A stretch of DNA of 11,831 nucleotides, taken from NCBI GenBank assembly GCA_027019685.1, contig JALUWH010000157.1, forward strand, positions 1 through 11,831. Reading direction: 5' to 3'. The DNA is from Ghiorsea sp. Lineage in GTDB: Bacteria > Pseudomonadota > Zetaproteobacteria > Mariprofundales > Mariprofundaceae. Numbering within the stretch: position 1 is the stretch's first letter; each line of letters begins with the position of its first letter. The notes below the pieces were generated by a model. The model saw only the letters and a program-made list of their open reading frames with translations, did no database searches and was not told where the DNA came from. Made by a program: the position numbers and the translations under genes. Shown in pieces: positions 1 to 6,605 of this stretch.

Positions 1-33
1 CAAACAATAAGCCCAGCTTACTTGCGTTTTTTG

Positions 34-58
34 ATAGGGTCGTTTACTTTGACCCTAT
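34..58. repeat. Inverted repeat upstream of ihfB
   Basis: ATAGGGTC (34-41) is perfectly complementary to GACCCTAT (51-58), leaving a 9-nt loop. It lies about 40 nt before the ihfB start. No T-run follows it on the plus strand, and on the minus strand it is followed by A's, so a classical intrinsic terminator is not supported. It could be an operator or an mRNA 5'-leader hairpin. A possible stop codon of an upstream gene (AAA CAA TAA at 2-10) precedes it. In gammaproteobacteria that upstream gene would be rpsA, but it is not visible here. Confidence 0.4.
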
Positions 59-96
59 ATCATTTAAAGTGTATGGGTTTGAAGAGGGAGTAGAGC

Positions 97-378
97 ATGA
101 CAAAATCTGAACTTATTGATGCAGTATCAGCTGCCAATCAAGATATTACTCGGAAAGAAGCTGAAGTTGTGGTGGGCACTGTTTTTTCTGCGATTTCTGA
201 GGAGCTATCGCAAGGAGGACGCGTTGAATTGCGTGGTTTTGGTAGCTTTAGCATCAAGAACCGTGATTCTCGCACAGGTCGCAATCCTAAAACTGGAGAG
301 TCTGTCTTTGTACCTGCCAAAGCAGTACCACATTTTAAACCGGGTAAAGAATTAAGGGAACGTGTTGACCATAAGTAG
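97..378 (+). CDS. ihfB: Integration host factor subunit beta (IHF-beta)
   Basis: A 93-residue DNA-bending protein of the HU/IHF family. With IHF-alpha it forms the heterodimer that bends DNA sharply at specific sites, serving nucleoid structure and sigma-54 promoters. The family hallmarks are visible: the N-terminal helical dimerisation region (about 1-40), then RGFGSFSIKNRDSRTGRNPK (about residues 46-65), which forms the beta-arm that intercalates into the minor groove, and the C-terminal VPHFKPGKELRERV. The residues around ELRGFGSF and the HFKPGKELR ending fit IHF-beta better than HU. The length matches the family (E. coli 94 aa). The ATG is preceded by GAGGGAG (84-90) at good spacing. lapA follows after 26 nt, so the two are probably co-transcribed. 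IHF is a known co-activator of NtrC-type promoters, and ntrBC lies in the same window, but a regulatory link is only inference. Confidence 0.95.
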   Translation: MTKSELIDAVSAANQDITRKEAEVVVGTVFSAISEELSQGGRVELRGFGSFSIKNRDSRTGRNPKTGESVFVPAKAVPHFKPGKELRERVDHK

Positions 379-404
379 TTTGACTTTTCAAGGGGAAAGT
401 TAAG

Positions 405-698
405 ATGAATTGGATTAATATTAGTGTCGGTATAGCACTGGCGCTTTTTACGGTGACTTTTGCCTTTGAAAATATGATGCCTGTGCATTTATCATTCTTG
501 AACTTTGAATCAGATGAGATGCCCTTGTTTTTGCCTGTAGTCATGTCCTTTTTATTGGGTTTTGCCAGTGGTTTATTAGCGCTTAGTTTCTCACGCCGTA
601 AACACAAAAAAGAAATCAAATACCTTCGCAAAGAAAATGCTTTGCTGAATCAAGAAGTTGAGAATTTACGCAATATCCCTTTGCAAGATGACTTATGA
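405..698 (+). CDS. lapA: LapA domain inner-membrane protein (LPS assembly protein A)
   Basis: A 97-residue small inner-membrane protein of the LapA (DUF1049) family. Two hydrophobic segments are visible (about residues 4-22 and 41-62). A basic stretch (SRRKHKKEIK) and a heptad-like coiled-coil tail (about 66-91, LRKENALLNQEVENL) follow and would lie in the cytoplasm. In E. coli LapA partners LapB in controlling LPS biosynthesis. Length is close to the E. coli protein (about 100 aa). An AGGGGAAAG Shine-Dalgarno lies just upstream of the ATG. The stop overlaps the lapB start by 4 nt (ATGA at 695-698), so the pair should be translationally coupled. The assignment rests on topology plus gene order ihfB-lapA-lapB, since the family is weakly conserved in sequence. 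Confidence 0.88.
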   Translation: MNWINISVGIALALFTVTFAFENMMPVHLSFLNFESDEMPLFLPVVMSFLLGFASGLLALSFSRRKHKKEIKYLRKENALLNQEVENLRNIPLQDDL

Positions 699-1873
699 GC
701 AGTTTTTTACTGATTATTGTTGCTGTTTCAGCTTTGGTGATTGCAGCCCTATTATGGAAGAAAAAAGATGACTTGGACTTTACCGACCCAACGTTAGAAC
801 ATGAGCTTGAAGATACGCGAGTTACACCTCTGCTTCGTGGTATCAATTACTTACTTTCCGATAAACCTGATCAAGCTCTACAAGAAATGGTACAGGTTGC
901 CAAAATCCGCTCTGAATCTGCCGAAGTGTATATGGCATTGGGCGAAATGTTTCGTACCCAAGGTGAATATGGGCGGGCAGTGCGTATTCATCAAAACTTA
1001 TTGGCGAGACCCGAAGTTTCTTTAGAGTTTCAGTTTCAAGCTTATGTATCGCTTGGGAGGGATTTTCAAGCTGGTGGTTTGTTGGATAGAGCGCTTACGC
1101 ATTATGCCAAAGCCTTGGCTATACAGCCCGATCACCTTGAGTCATTACATGCTTGTTTGCGCATTCGAGAGCAAAGCAATGAATGGGATGAGGCTGAATG
1201 GCTAGTGAGCCGTTTGGAGCAAGTGGAAAATGAATCATACCATGAACATCGGGCTTACCTCAAAGTTGAAATGGCAGAAGAGGCACTGGCTAAACATGAT
1301 ATGGCTTTGGCTGAAGTACTATTGGATGAAGCACTTAAACTTTCAATAGGCTGTTCGCATGCGCACTTATTACGCATTGAATTATTACAAAAAGAAAATG
1401 ACTTTGAGCAAGCTGTAAAACAAGCGGAATCTTTTTTATCGGATGTTAAAAAAGAGCATCATGTATTATTGCCCAAAGTATTGTTACAAAATTTAACGTT
1501 TTACAAAGAGCATGCTAAACCATTTTTATTGAACTATTGGCAAACGCATAAGGATATTGAACTGGGTGTAGCTTGGGTTGAACAAGTAGCCAAAGTTATC
1601 GATTTGCCAGCAGCTATAGCGTTACAAAAAGAATTAAACCTTTCTGATTTAAGTCTGCGTCATGAATTGCGCTTGATGGCATTGCAAGAAGGCTCCGATA
1701 ACTTGCATAAACAAGCAAGAGAGTGGCGTTTATTAAGTAAAATGTTTGCTTGTAAGCAATGTGGTGTGCAGGTGCACGATATGCGTTGGCATTGCCCGAA
1801 ATGTCATCACTGGGGTACCATGGAGCCACTGCAGGGTGCTTACGCTTTTGGAGAAGAACAGCATGCACAATAA
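695..1873 (+). CDS. lapB: LPS assembly protein LapB (YciM), TPR and rubredoxin-like zinc protein
   Basis: A 392-residue protein (E. coli LapB 389 aa) with the full LapB layout. An N-terminal membrane anchor (about residues 3-20) is followed by a short KKK basic flank, then a long series of tetratricopeptide repeats (for example AEVYMALGEMFRTQGEYGRA and LDRALTHYAKALAIQPDH). The C-terminal zinc-binding rubredoxin-like knuckle has Cys353, Cys356, Cys367 and Cys370 (CKQC and CPKC). In E. coli LapB sits on the cytoplasmic face of the inner membrane and recruits FtsH to degrade LpxC, setting the rate of lipid A synthesis. All four cysteines are present, so the metal site looks intact. Translation is coupled to lapA by the ATGA overlap, and its last codons overlap the pyrF start. 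Confidence 0.95.
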   Translation: MSSFLLIIVAVSALVIAALLWKKKDDLDFTDPTLEHELEDTRVTPLLRGINYLLSDKPDQALQEMVQVAKIRSESAEVYMALGEMFRTQGEYGRAVRIHQNLLARPEVSLEFQFQAYVSLGRDFQAGGLLDRALTHYAKALAIQPDHLESLHACLRIREQSNEWDEAEWLVSRLEQVENESYHEHRAYLKVEMAEEALAKHDMALAEVLLDEALKLSIGCSHAHLLRIELLQKENDFEQAVKQAESFLSDVKKEHHVLLPKVLLQNLTFYKEHAKPFLLNYWQTHKDIELGVAWVEQVAKVIDLPAAIALQKELNLSDLSLRHELRLMALQEGSDNLHKQAREWRLLSKMFACKQCGVQVHDMRWHCPKCHHWGTMEPLQGAYAFGEEQHAQ

Positions 1874-2540
1874 AATTATGGTGGCTTTGGATGTAAACAC
1901 GAAAGCTGAGGCTCTGGCGATGCGGGATACACTTGGCGAAAGTGTGGGCTGGCTAAAAGTAGGTTTACGTTTGTTTGTGGCAGAAGGTCCAAGTTTGATT
2001 GCGGATTTGAGCAAAACTCACAAGGTGTTTTTAGATCTTAAATTTCATGATATTCCCAACACTGTGGCGCAAGCCATTGAAAGCGCAGGTGGTTTAGGTG
2101 TGCACATGGTCAATGTCCATGCTGGTGGTGGTCAACCCATGCTGGAAGCTGCAAGCCAAGCTGCGAAAGCATTCCCTGATATGTTACTCATCGCTGTTAC
2201 CGTTTTAACCAGTGATACTATGCCTAAAGAACAAGCGTTAAAAGTTGCACTTGAACGTGCCAAATTGGCAAAAGATGCAGGGTTGGATGGTGTGGTGTGT
2301 AGTGTGCATGAAGCGGCACAAATCAAGGAAGTATGTGGTGATGACTTTATTACGGTCACACCAGGTATTCGCTGGGGTAGCCAAGATACGCAAGATCAAC
2401 AGCGGGTTGCAGACCCTAAAATGGCAGTGGATCAGGGGTCAGATTATTTGGTGATTGGTCGCCCCATTTTGCAAGCAGTGAATCCTGTGGCAGCTGCAAA
2501 TGAAGCCGTTATGATGATGCAAGGTACAAGCAAGGCATGA
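1863..2540 (+). CDS. pyrF: Orotidine 5'-phosphate decarboxylase
   Basis: A 225-residue enzyme that decarboxylates OMP to UMP, the last step of de novo pyrimidine synthesis, in the cytoplasm. Active-site elements of the group I family are visible: Asp10 in VALDV, Lys32 in LKVGL, and the signature DLKFHDIPNT with Asp58, Lys60 and Asp63. The phosphate-binding end of the TIM barrel appears as TPGIRWG and later VIGRPI. I start the gene at ATG 1863, not at an upstream in-frame ATG (1746), because GGAGAAG (1850-1856) sits at the right spacing and the protein then begins where family members begin. The start lies inside the end of lapB (11-nt overlap), and the stop overlaps ispD by 4 nt. The lapB-pyrF order is the same as in enterobacteria. 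Confidence 0.95.
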   Translation: MHNKIMVALDVNTKAEALAMRDTLGESVGWLKVGLRLFVAEGPSLIADLSKTHKVFLDLKFHDIPNTVAQAIESAGGLGVHMVNVHAGGGQPMLEAASQAAKAFPDMLLIAVTVLTSDTMPKEQALKVALERAKLAKDAGLDGVVCSVHEAAQIKEVCGDDFITVTPGIRWGSQDTQDQQRVADPKMAVDQGSDYLVIGRPILQAVNPVAAANEAVMMMQGTSKA

Positions 2541-3226
2541 AGGTAGGGGTTTTATTGCTGGCTGCGGGCAGTGGTAAACGATTTGGTAGTGCGATTCCTA
2601 AACAATACCTTGAAGTTGCGAGTAAACCTCTAATTATTCATACCTTAGAAAGTTTAAATCAATCCAAGCATATTGCAGTGGTGCTGCCTGTGATTGGCGA
2701 TAGAGACTTATGGTATCGCGATACAGTTGCAGGATATGATTGGGATTTTGCTTTGCTTGAACCTGTTGTCGGCGGTGCGGAGCGTTCTATATCCATGCAG
2801 CGTGGACTTGCTGCATTACCTGCTGATATTGATATGGTGGCAGTTCATGATGCTGCCCGCGCCTTACCTTCGCAAACTTTATTGGATGATGTGTTGCAAA
2901 CAGCCGATAAGTACGGTGCTGCTGTTCCGGGATTACCTGTACATGATACCATTAAGCGCATTGATGCGGATGGAAAAGTATTGGAAACTCCTGATAGAAA
3001 TGCTTTGGTGGCTGTGCAAACCCCGCAAGTGGCAAGGCGAGATTGGTTTGTGACCGCACTTGAACAGGAAAAAGAGCGATTACATTTGCATACTGATGAT
3101 GCATCGGTGTTAGAAGCAGCGGGTTTTGATGTTTATATTAGTCAAGGTGATGTGAACAATCGAAAAGTAACCACAAAACAAGATATGTTGTGGTTGCAGG
3201 AGCATTTGCAAGGAGTGTCATCATGA
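2537..3226 (+). CDS. ispD: 2-C-methyl-D-erythritol 4-phosphate cytidylyltransferase
   Basis: A 229-residue cytidylyltransferase of the MEP isoprenoid pathway. It joins CTP and MEP to give CDP-ME. The N-terminal CTP-binding loop LLLAAGSGKRFG followed by PKQY (about residues 6-24) is canonical. VHDAAR, the VQTPQ segment and TDDASVLEAAG follow in the expected order, and NNRKVTTKQDM occupies the place of the usual NIKxTT motif near the C-terminus. The position after HDAAR is Ala rather than the common Pro, a minor deviation. Length is normal for a stand-alone IspD (E. coli 236 aa). It overlaps pyrF and ispF by 4 nt each (ATGA), so the three genes are probably translationally coupled. Many alphaproteobacteria carry ispD and ispF fused; here they are separate but abutting. 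Confidence 0.95.
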   Translation: MKVGVLLLAAGSGKRFGSAIPKQYLEVASKPLIIHTLESLNQSKHIAVVLPVIGDRDLWYRDTVAGYDWDFALLEPVVGGAERSISMQRGLAALPADIDMVAVHDAARALPSQTLLDDVLQTADKYGAAVPGLPVHDTIKRIDADGKVLETPDRNALVAVQTPQVARRDWFVTALEQEKERLHLHTDDASVLEAAGFDVYISQGDVNNRKVTTKQDMLWLQEHLQGVSS

Positions 3227-3702
3227 ATATACGTGTGGGGCAGGGTTTTGATGTGCATGCCTTTGCAGAAAACCGTAAACTTATCCTTGGTGGTGTAGAT
3301 ATTCCATATCATTTGGGGCTTGCAGGACATTCCGATGCCGATGTGTTGATTCATGCGTTATGTGATGCTCTTTTGGGTGCGGCATGTTTGGGTGATATTG
3401 GGCACCATTTTCCCGATACCGACCCTGATTTAGAAGGCGTAGATAGCACACTTTTATTAGCTAAGGTTTTAGAAAGTATTCAAGAGTTAGATTATCATAT
3501 TGGTAATATCGATGTTACTGTCATTGCACAAAAACCAAAGCTTGCCCAATATATTGAACCTATGCGCGTGCGCTTGGCAGAGGTATTAAAGTTAGATGTC
3601 ACCGCTATCAATATCAAAGCTACGACCACTGAAAAATTAGGTTTTACAGGGCGTGGTGAAGGTATTGCTGCGCAAGCTGTGGTGCTGTTAAATAAACAAT
3701 AG
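3223..3702 (+). CDS. ispF: 2-C-methyl-D-erythritol 2,4-cyclodiphosphate synthase
   Basis: A 159-residue enzyme, exactly the E. coli length. It cyclises CDP-ME 2-phosphate to MEcPP with release of CMP and acts as a trimer. Zinc ligands are visible as Asp10 and His12 (GFDVHAF) and His44 (DADVLIHALCDALLG). The loop GDIGHHFPDTD and the C-terminal TTTEKLGFTGRGEGIAAQA, which binds the cytidine moiety and divalent metal, are intact. I choose ATG 3223 over an upstream in-frame start at 3190 because AGGAG (3211-3215) is well spaced before it and the protein then opens with the standard IRVGQGFDVH. It overlaps ispD by 4 nt. It is the last gene of the plus-strand run and is followed within 2 nt by a terminator hairpin. 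Confidence 0.96.
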   Translation: MNIRVGQGFDVHAFAENRKLILGGVDIPYHLGLAGHSDADVLIHALCDALLGAACLGDIGHHFPDTDPDLEGVDSTLLLAKVLESIQELDYHIGNIDVTVIAQKPKLAQYIEPMRVRLAEVLKLDVTAINIKATTTEKLGFTGRGEGIAAQAVVLLNKQ

Positions 3703-3703
3703 A

Positions 3704-3725
3704 AAAGCCTCCATATAGAGGCTTT
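3704..3725. terminator. Bidirectional intrinsic terminator between ispF and the barrel-protein gene
   Basis: AAAGCCTC (3704-3711) pairs perfectly with GAGGCTTT (3718-3725) around a 6-nt CATATA loop. The T's of the stem give a short U-tract on both strands: TTTCCC after the stem on plus, CTTTTC on minus. It lies between two convergent genes (ispF stop 3702, minus-strand gene stop 3744), which is where a shared terminator is expected. Confidence 0.85.
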
Positions 3726-3743
3726 CCCATGATTACTGATGTT

Positions 3744-4313
3744 TTAGAATTCCAAATAGGCGTTGGCACCAAATACCGATGTAGTATCAATTTTTTGGTA
3801 TTCAGCAGCAACTTTCAAATCAGCATCTAAATCGTACTCTGCACCAAGACCCCAAGTGAAGTCTGTTGATGTTGATGATGTGTTTGTGGTGATGCCACCA
3901 GAAGTGACAGAGGCAGATGATGATGAGAATGTTAACCCTGCTAGTCCATAAACATTGAATTCTTCGACTTCCATGCTCCCTTTGTATAGCCCTGAAATTA
4001 AAAAATCGATACCGCCTGAACCCGTTGTTCCAGCAGGTAGCCCTTGAACATCTGCGTTGGTACCCGTTCCTATACGAACCTGTGCGGCGGATGCAATATC
4101 ACCTGTATCAATATCCAATTCTTTTTCAGCAATCCCATAAAATAAAAAGGAATTTGATAAATTATTAGCGTTAGTGATGCCAATACCCGCACCATATTGT
4201 AAGTCACTGGTTAAATCACCAATAGTGTCACCAATATCATCCATGGTGTCGGCATAAGATGGTACAGTGCTAAGCAATAATGCGGCAGCAGAAGCCATAA
4301 TTAATTTTTTCAT
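3744..4313 (-). CDS. Small outer-membrane beta-barrel protein, unknown function
   Basis: A 189-residue secreted protein that I do not recognise beyond its general class. MKKLIMASAAALLLSTVPSYA is a clear Sec signal peptide with a likely cut after SYA (residue 21). The mature part (about 168 aa) shows alternating polar/hydrophobic strands rich in Gly and aromatics (GIDFLISGLYKG, FNVYGLAGLTF, FTWGLGAEYDL, LKVAAEYQKID) and ends in aromatic AYLEF, the terminal-Phe signal for BAM-mediated insertion. The size fits an 8-strand porin/OmpA-like barrel. A Ser/Thr-rich low-complexity loop (SSSSASVTSGGITTNTSST) lies between two strands. I start at ATG 4313, not at an upstream in-frame codon (4370), because AAAGGAG sits 6-7 nt upstream and the signal peptide then begins correctly. 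No partner gene indicates a substrate; the gene ends at the shared terminator. Confidence 0.75.
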   Translation of the reverse strand: MKKLIMASAAALLLSTVPSYADTMDDIGDTIGDLTSDLQYGAGIGITNANNLSNSFLFYGIAEKELDIDTGDIASAAQVRIGTGTNADVQGLPAGTTGSGGIDFLISGLYKGSMEVEEFNVYGLAGLTFSSSSASVTSGGITTNTSSTSTDFTWGLGAEYDLDADLKVAAEYQKIDTTSVFGANAYLEF

Positions 4314-4338
4314 GATACACTCCTTTAGAACAGTCAAA

Positions 4339-4397
4339 GTCATTTTAGGTGCAGGTGAGATGAAGCGCAAGCTTCGTTGTGTTTAAATGACTCACCT
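4339..4397 (-). promoter_or_regulatory. Structured leader between lipA and the barrel-protein gene
   Basis: Three complementary pairs lie in this interval, which runs from the lipA stop to near the Shine-Dalgarno of the downstream gene. AGGTGAG (4353-4359) pairs with CTCACCT (4391-4397). GTCATTT (4339-4345) pairs with AAATGAC (4385-4391). An inner GAAGC/GCTTC stem (4362-4366, 4371-4375) has a 4-nt loop. The first two pairings cross and share base 4391, so they are either alternative folds or an H-type pseudoknot. No U-tract follows, so this is not an ordinary terminator. A leader regulating the barrel gene is inference. Confidence 0.4.
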
Positions 4398-5315
4398 TAA
4401 CTTCAATGCTTGGAACACTTCATCAGCATGAAAAGACGAACGCACAAGAGGACCTGAAGCCACCATGCCAAAGCCTTTTTTCTCAGCGATATATTTCAAA
4501 TCGTCAAATTCTTCAGGTGTCCAATATTTCATGACGGGATGATGTGCTTCACTTGGTCGTAAATATTGACCAATGGTCAAAATATCAATGCCTGCTTCAC
4601 GCATGTCATCAAGCACTTGTAATACTTCATCCTTTTCTTCACCAAGCCCGACCATGATACCTGACTTGGTGACCACAGAAGGGTCAATTTCTTTGGCGCG
4701 TTGCAACAAGCGAAGCGAAGTGAAGTAACGTGCGCCGGGGCGAATCGAGCGATACAAGCGCGGTACTGTTTCCAAATTATGGTTAAAGATGTCGGGCTTC
4801 GCATCCATAATGGTATCCAAGCATGCATTAGGTTTGCGTTGAAAATCAGGGGTTAAAATTTCAATGGTTACATTAGGTTGCCTTGCTTTTAGCTCGCGAA
4901 TCACGGTGGCATAATGACCTGCACCACCATCTTTGAGGTCGTCTCTATCCACGGATGTAATCACCACATGTTTTAAGCCGATTTCAGCGACTGCTTTAGC
5001 AAGATTTACCGCTTCATTGGGGTCAACTGCGTCTGGTTTTCCCGTAGCGACATCACAAAAGGCACAAGTGCGGGTGCAGACTTTGCCCAAAATCATAAAT
5101 GTTGCAGAGCCTTGTTTCCAGCAATCACCAATATTGGGGCAGGATGCTTCTTCACATACGGTGTTAAGCTTCAAGTCGCGCATCATTTTAGTAATATCTT
5201 GATACTCTTTGGACATAGGTGCACGCACTTTTAACCACTTGGGTTTGCCCGCCATAGGTTGTTCTTGTTGGGTTGTTGAGCCTATCACTTGGATGGGGAT
5301 AACTTTTCTGCTCAT
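4392..5315 (-). CDS. lipA: Lipoyl synthase (radical SAM)
   Basis: A 307-residue lipoyl synthase that inserts two sulfur atoms into protein-bound octanoyl groups to make lipoyl cofactor for 2-oxoacid dehydrogenases and the glycine cleavage system. Both Fe-S sites are visible: the auxiliary cluster cysteines Cys54, Cys59 and Cys65 (CEEASCPNIGDC) and the radical-SAM CX3CX2C motif Cys80, Cys84 and Cys87 (CTRTCAFC). The C-terminal RSSFHA (292-297) supplies the conserved serine ligand of the auxiliary cluster. DREDL-like VDRDDLKDGGA and HNLETVPRLY are typical. The start overlaps the upstream transporter stop by 4 nt (ATGA), with AAGGAAG upstream as a distant Shine-Dalgarno. lipB is not adjacent, unlike in many genomes. 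Confidence 0.97.
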   Translation of the reverse strand: MSRKVIPIQVIGSTTQQEQPMAGKPKWLKVRAPMSKEYQDITKMMRDLKLNTVCEEASCPNIGDCWKQGSATFMILGKVCTRTCAFCDVATGKPDAVDPNEAVNLAKAVAEIGLKHVVITSVDRDDLKDGGAGHYATVIRELKARQPNVTIEILTPDFQRKPNACLDTIMDAKPDIFNHNLETVPRLYRSIRPGARYFTSLRLLQRAKEIDPSVVTKSGIMVGLGEEKDEVLQVLDDMREAGIDILTIGQYLRPSEAHHPVMKYWTPEEFDDLKYIAEKKGFGMVASGPLVRSSFHADEVFQALKLR

Positions 5316-6388
5316 GCTTGTGTTGCTTCCTTTTTATGTTCTACGTTTTGATTTTCTTTGGGGTCAATATCAGGGCCTAACAATACTGCAATCCATTGGG
5401 TTTTAGGGTTGGCTTCACATGCAAGCTTCACAATCATGGTCAGCGGCACGGATAACAACATACCCACAGGGCCTAAAATCCAGCCCCAAACCACCAAAGA
5501 TAAAAAGACCACCAGTGTGGATAGCCCCACACCTTTACCCATATACCGTGGTTCAATGACATTACCCATGATGACATTCACAATGATATAACCCAAAGCT
5601 GTATATGCAGCACTATCCAAGCCCAATTGTACGGTTGCTAGCATCACCGCAGGCACTGCGGCAATGATTGAACCGATATTGGGTACAAAATTGAATAAAA
5701 ATGCCATTAAACCCCATAATACAGGGTAGTCCACGCCTAAAAATGTTAACCAAATCGTGACGAATATACCTGTGGCAATACTAACCATACTTTTAATCAC
5801 CAAATAACGATGTACAGTTTTTAAGAAGCGTTCAAAAGCATCGGTATCAGGTGCATGTTTGTCCATGACAGCCCATTTGTGTGGTAAAGCAACGGCTTCA
5901 AACAATACAAAAATCACAATTAAGAGTAATAAAAACACATTGGTCAGCGCATTGCCCAAACCACTTAACAAATTACCAACCAGTTTCATCACTGATGATG
6001 GGTCAAATGTTTCTAAAAGGTTTCCAGCGGGTATTTCTATGCCCAAGTTTGATAACCAATGTATCAATTGGGCTGTTTGACCTTGAATACGCTCTTGGTA
6101 AAAAGGTAAATTCTTTGAAAAATCGGCAACGGCAGAGCCAGCAAATAAAGAAACCAATAACCCCAATAAAACCAACGAACCTGTCACCACAAATACAGCC
6201 AGCGTAACATTCATGCCTTTATTTAAAAGGAAATACAGCGGTGGTAAACAAATGATGGCAATAAATGCGGATAATAAAATGGGTACAAATAAGGGCGCAG
6301 CCAGCTTTAAACCTGCAACGATGATAACGATGCAGGCGGTGATGAGTAAAATATGCTCACCGCGACTGACGGGGGTTGATTCTGCCAC
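5312..6388 (-). CDS. AI-2E family transporter, TqsA-like
   Basis: A polytopic inner-membrane protein of the AI-2E transporter (PerM/TqsA/YdiK) family, 358 residues with the start chosen here. Hydrophobic segments occupy roughly residues 11-60 and 62-90, and then most of 165-335. They bracket a soluble stretch (about 90-165). The best-conserved region, FNFVPNIGSIIAAVPAV and then GNVIEPRYMGKGVGLSTLVV and GWILGPVGMLLSVPLTMIVK, closely resembles E. coli TqsA as I remember it. TqsA has been linked to autoinducer-2 export, while other members do different jobs (for example Na+/H+ antiport), so the substrate here is open. The reading frame stays open to 6532, but an upstream start would overlap the small Fe-S gene. 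GTG 6388, with GCAGGG upstream, gives the usual family length. ATGs within the overlap cannot be excluded. Confidence 0.85.
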   Translation of the reverse strand: MAESTPVSRGEHILLITACIVIIVAGLKLAAPLFVPILLSAFIAIICLPPLYFLLNKGMNVTLAVFVVTGSLVLLGLLVSLFAGSAVADFSKNLPFYQERIQGQTAQLIHWLSNLGIEIPAGNLLETFDPSSVMKLVGNLLSGLGNALTNVFLLLLIVIFVLFEAVALPHKWAVMDKHAPDTDAFERFLKTVHRYLVIKSMVSIATGIFVTIWLTFLGVDYPVLWGLMAFLFNFVPNIGSIIAAVPAVMLATVQLGLDSAAYTALGYIIVNVIMGNVIEPRYMGKGVGLSTLVVFLSLVVWGWILGPVGMLLSVPLTMIVKLACEANPKTQWIAVLLGPDIDPKENQNVEHKKEATQA

Positions 6389-6404
6389 TATGGGTAGCCC
6401 TGCA

Positions 6405-6605
6405 TTATTCAAAGTCCTTGAGGCGAGGGTCATCCAATGCCAATTCATTTTCACCTGAGGCAAAAGATAGCTTGAGCCAAGGTGTACACCCTTCGCATTC
6501 TGTACCTGCGCCTGCCGCCATGGCAGCTTCAAGTGAACCTAACTCTTTAAGCTCGGCAAAGGTTTTGTGCATACATTCGCAGCGGTTTACAATTTCATCA
6601 CTCAT
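6405..6605 (-). CDS. BFD-like [2Fe-2S]-binding small protein
   Basis: A 66-residue acidic protein with four cysteines in the arrangement C-x-C (Cys9, Cys11) and C-x2-C (Cys37, Cys40), separated by 25 residues predicted to be helical (FAELKELGSLEAAMAAGAG). This resembles the bacterioferritin-associated ferredoxin (BFD-like) fold, which binds a [2Fe-2S] cluster, though the spacing is several residues shorter than I recall for E. coli Bfd. The ATG overlaps the stop of the upstream desaturase-family gene (TGATG at 6603-6607), with AAGGA about 9 nt ahead, so translation is probably coupled. No bacterioferritin gene is nearby. A role as electron donor to the neighbouring di-iron enzyme is a reasonable inference; a general Fe-S or iron-release role is the alternative. 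There is a 16-nt gap to the TqsA-like gene. Confidence 0.65.
   Translation of the reverse strand: MSDEIVNRCECMHKTFAELKELGSLEAAMAAGAGTECEGCTPWLKLSFASGENELALDDPRLKDFE

Noticed and set aside
49..77. TTGACC and TATGGG with a 17-nt spacer before ihfB
   Set aside because: The -10 is weak and transcription would begin almost at the Shine-Dalgarno, which is unlikely for this gene.
3763..3951. Plus-strand reading frame with an acidic VDVDDVF...EADDDEN stretch
   Set aside because: It lies wholly antisense to the barrel-protein gene, mirrors its Ser/Thr-rich codons and has no good ribosome binding site.
6389..6532. N-terminal extension of the TqsA-like transporter frame
   Set aside because: It overlaps the BFD-like gene in another frame and would add about 48 residues not typical of the family. 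GTG 6388 gives the usual length.
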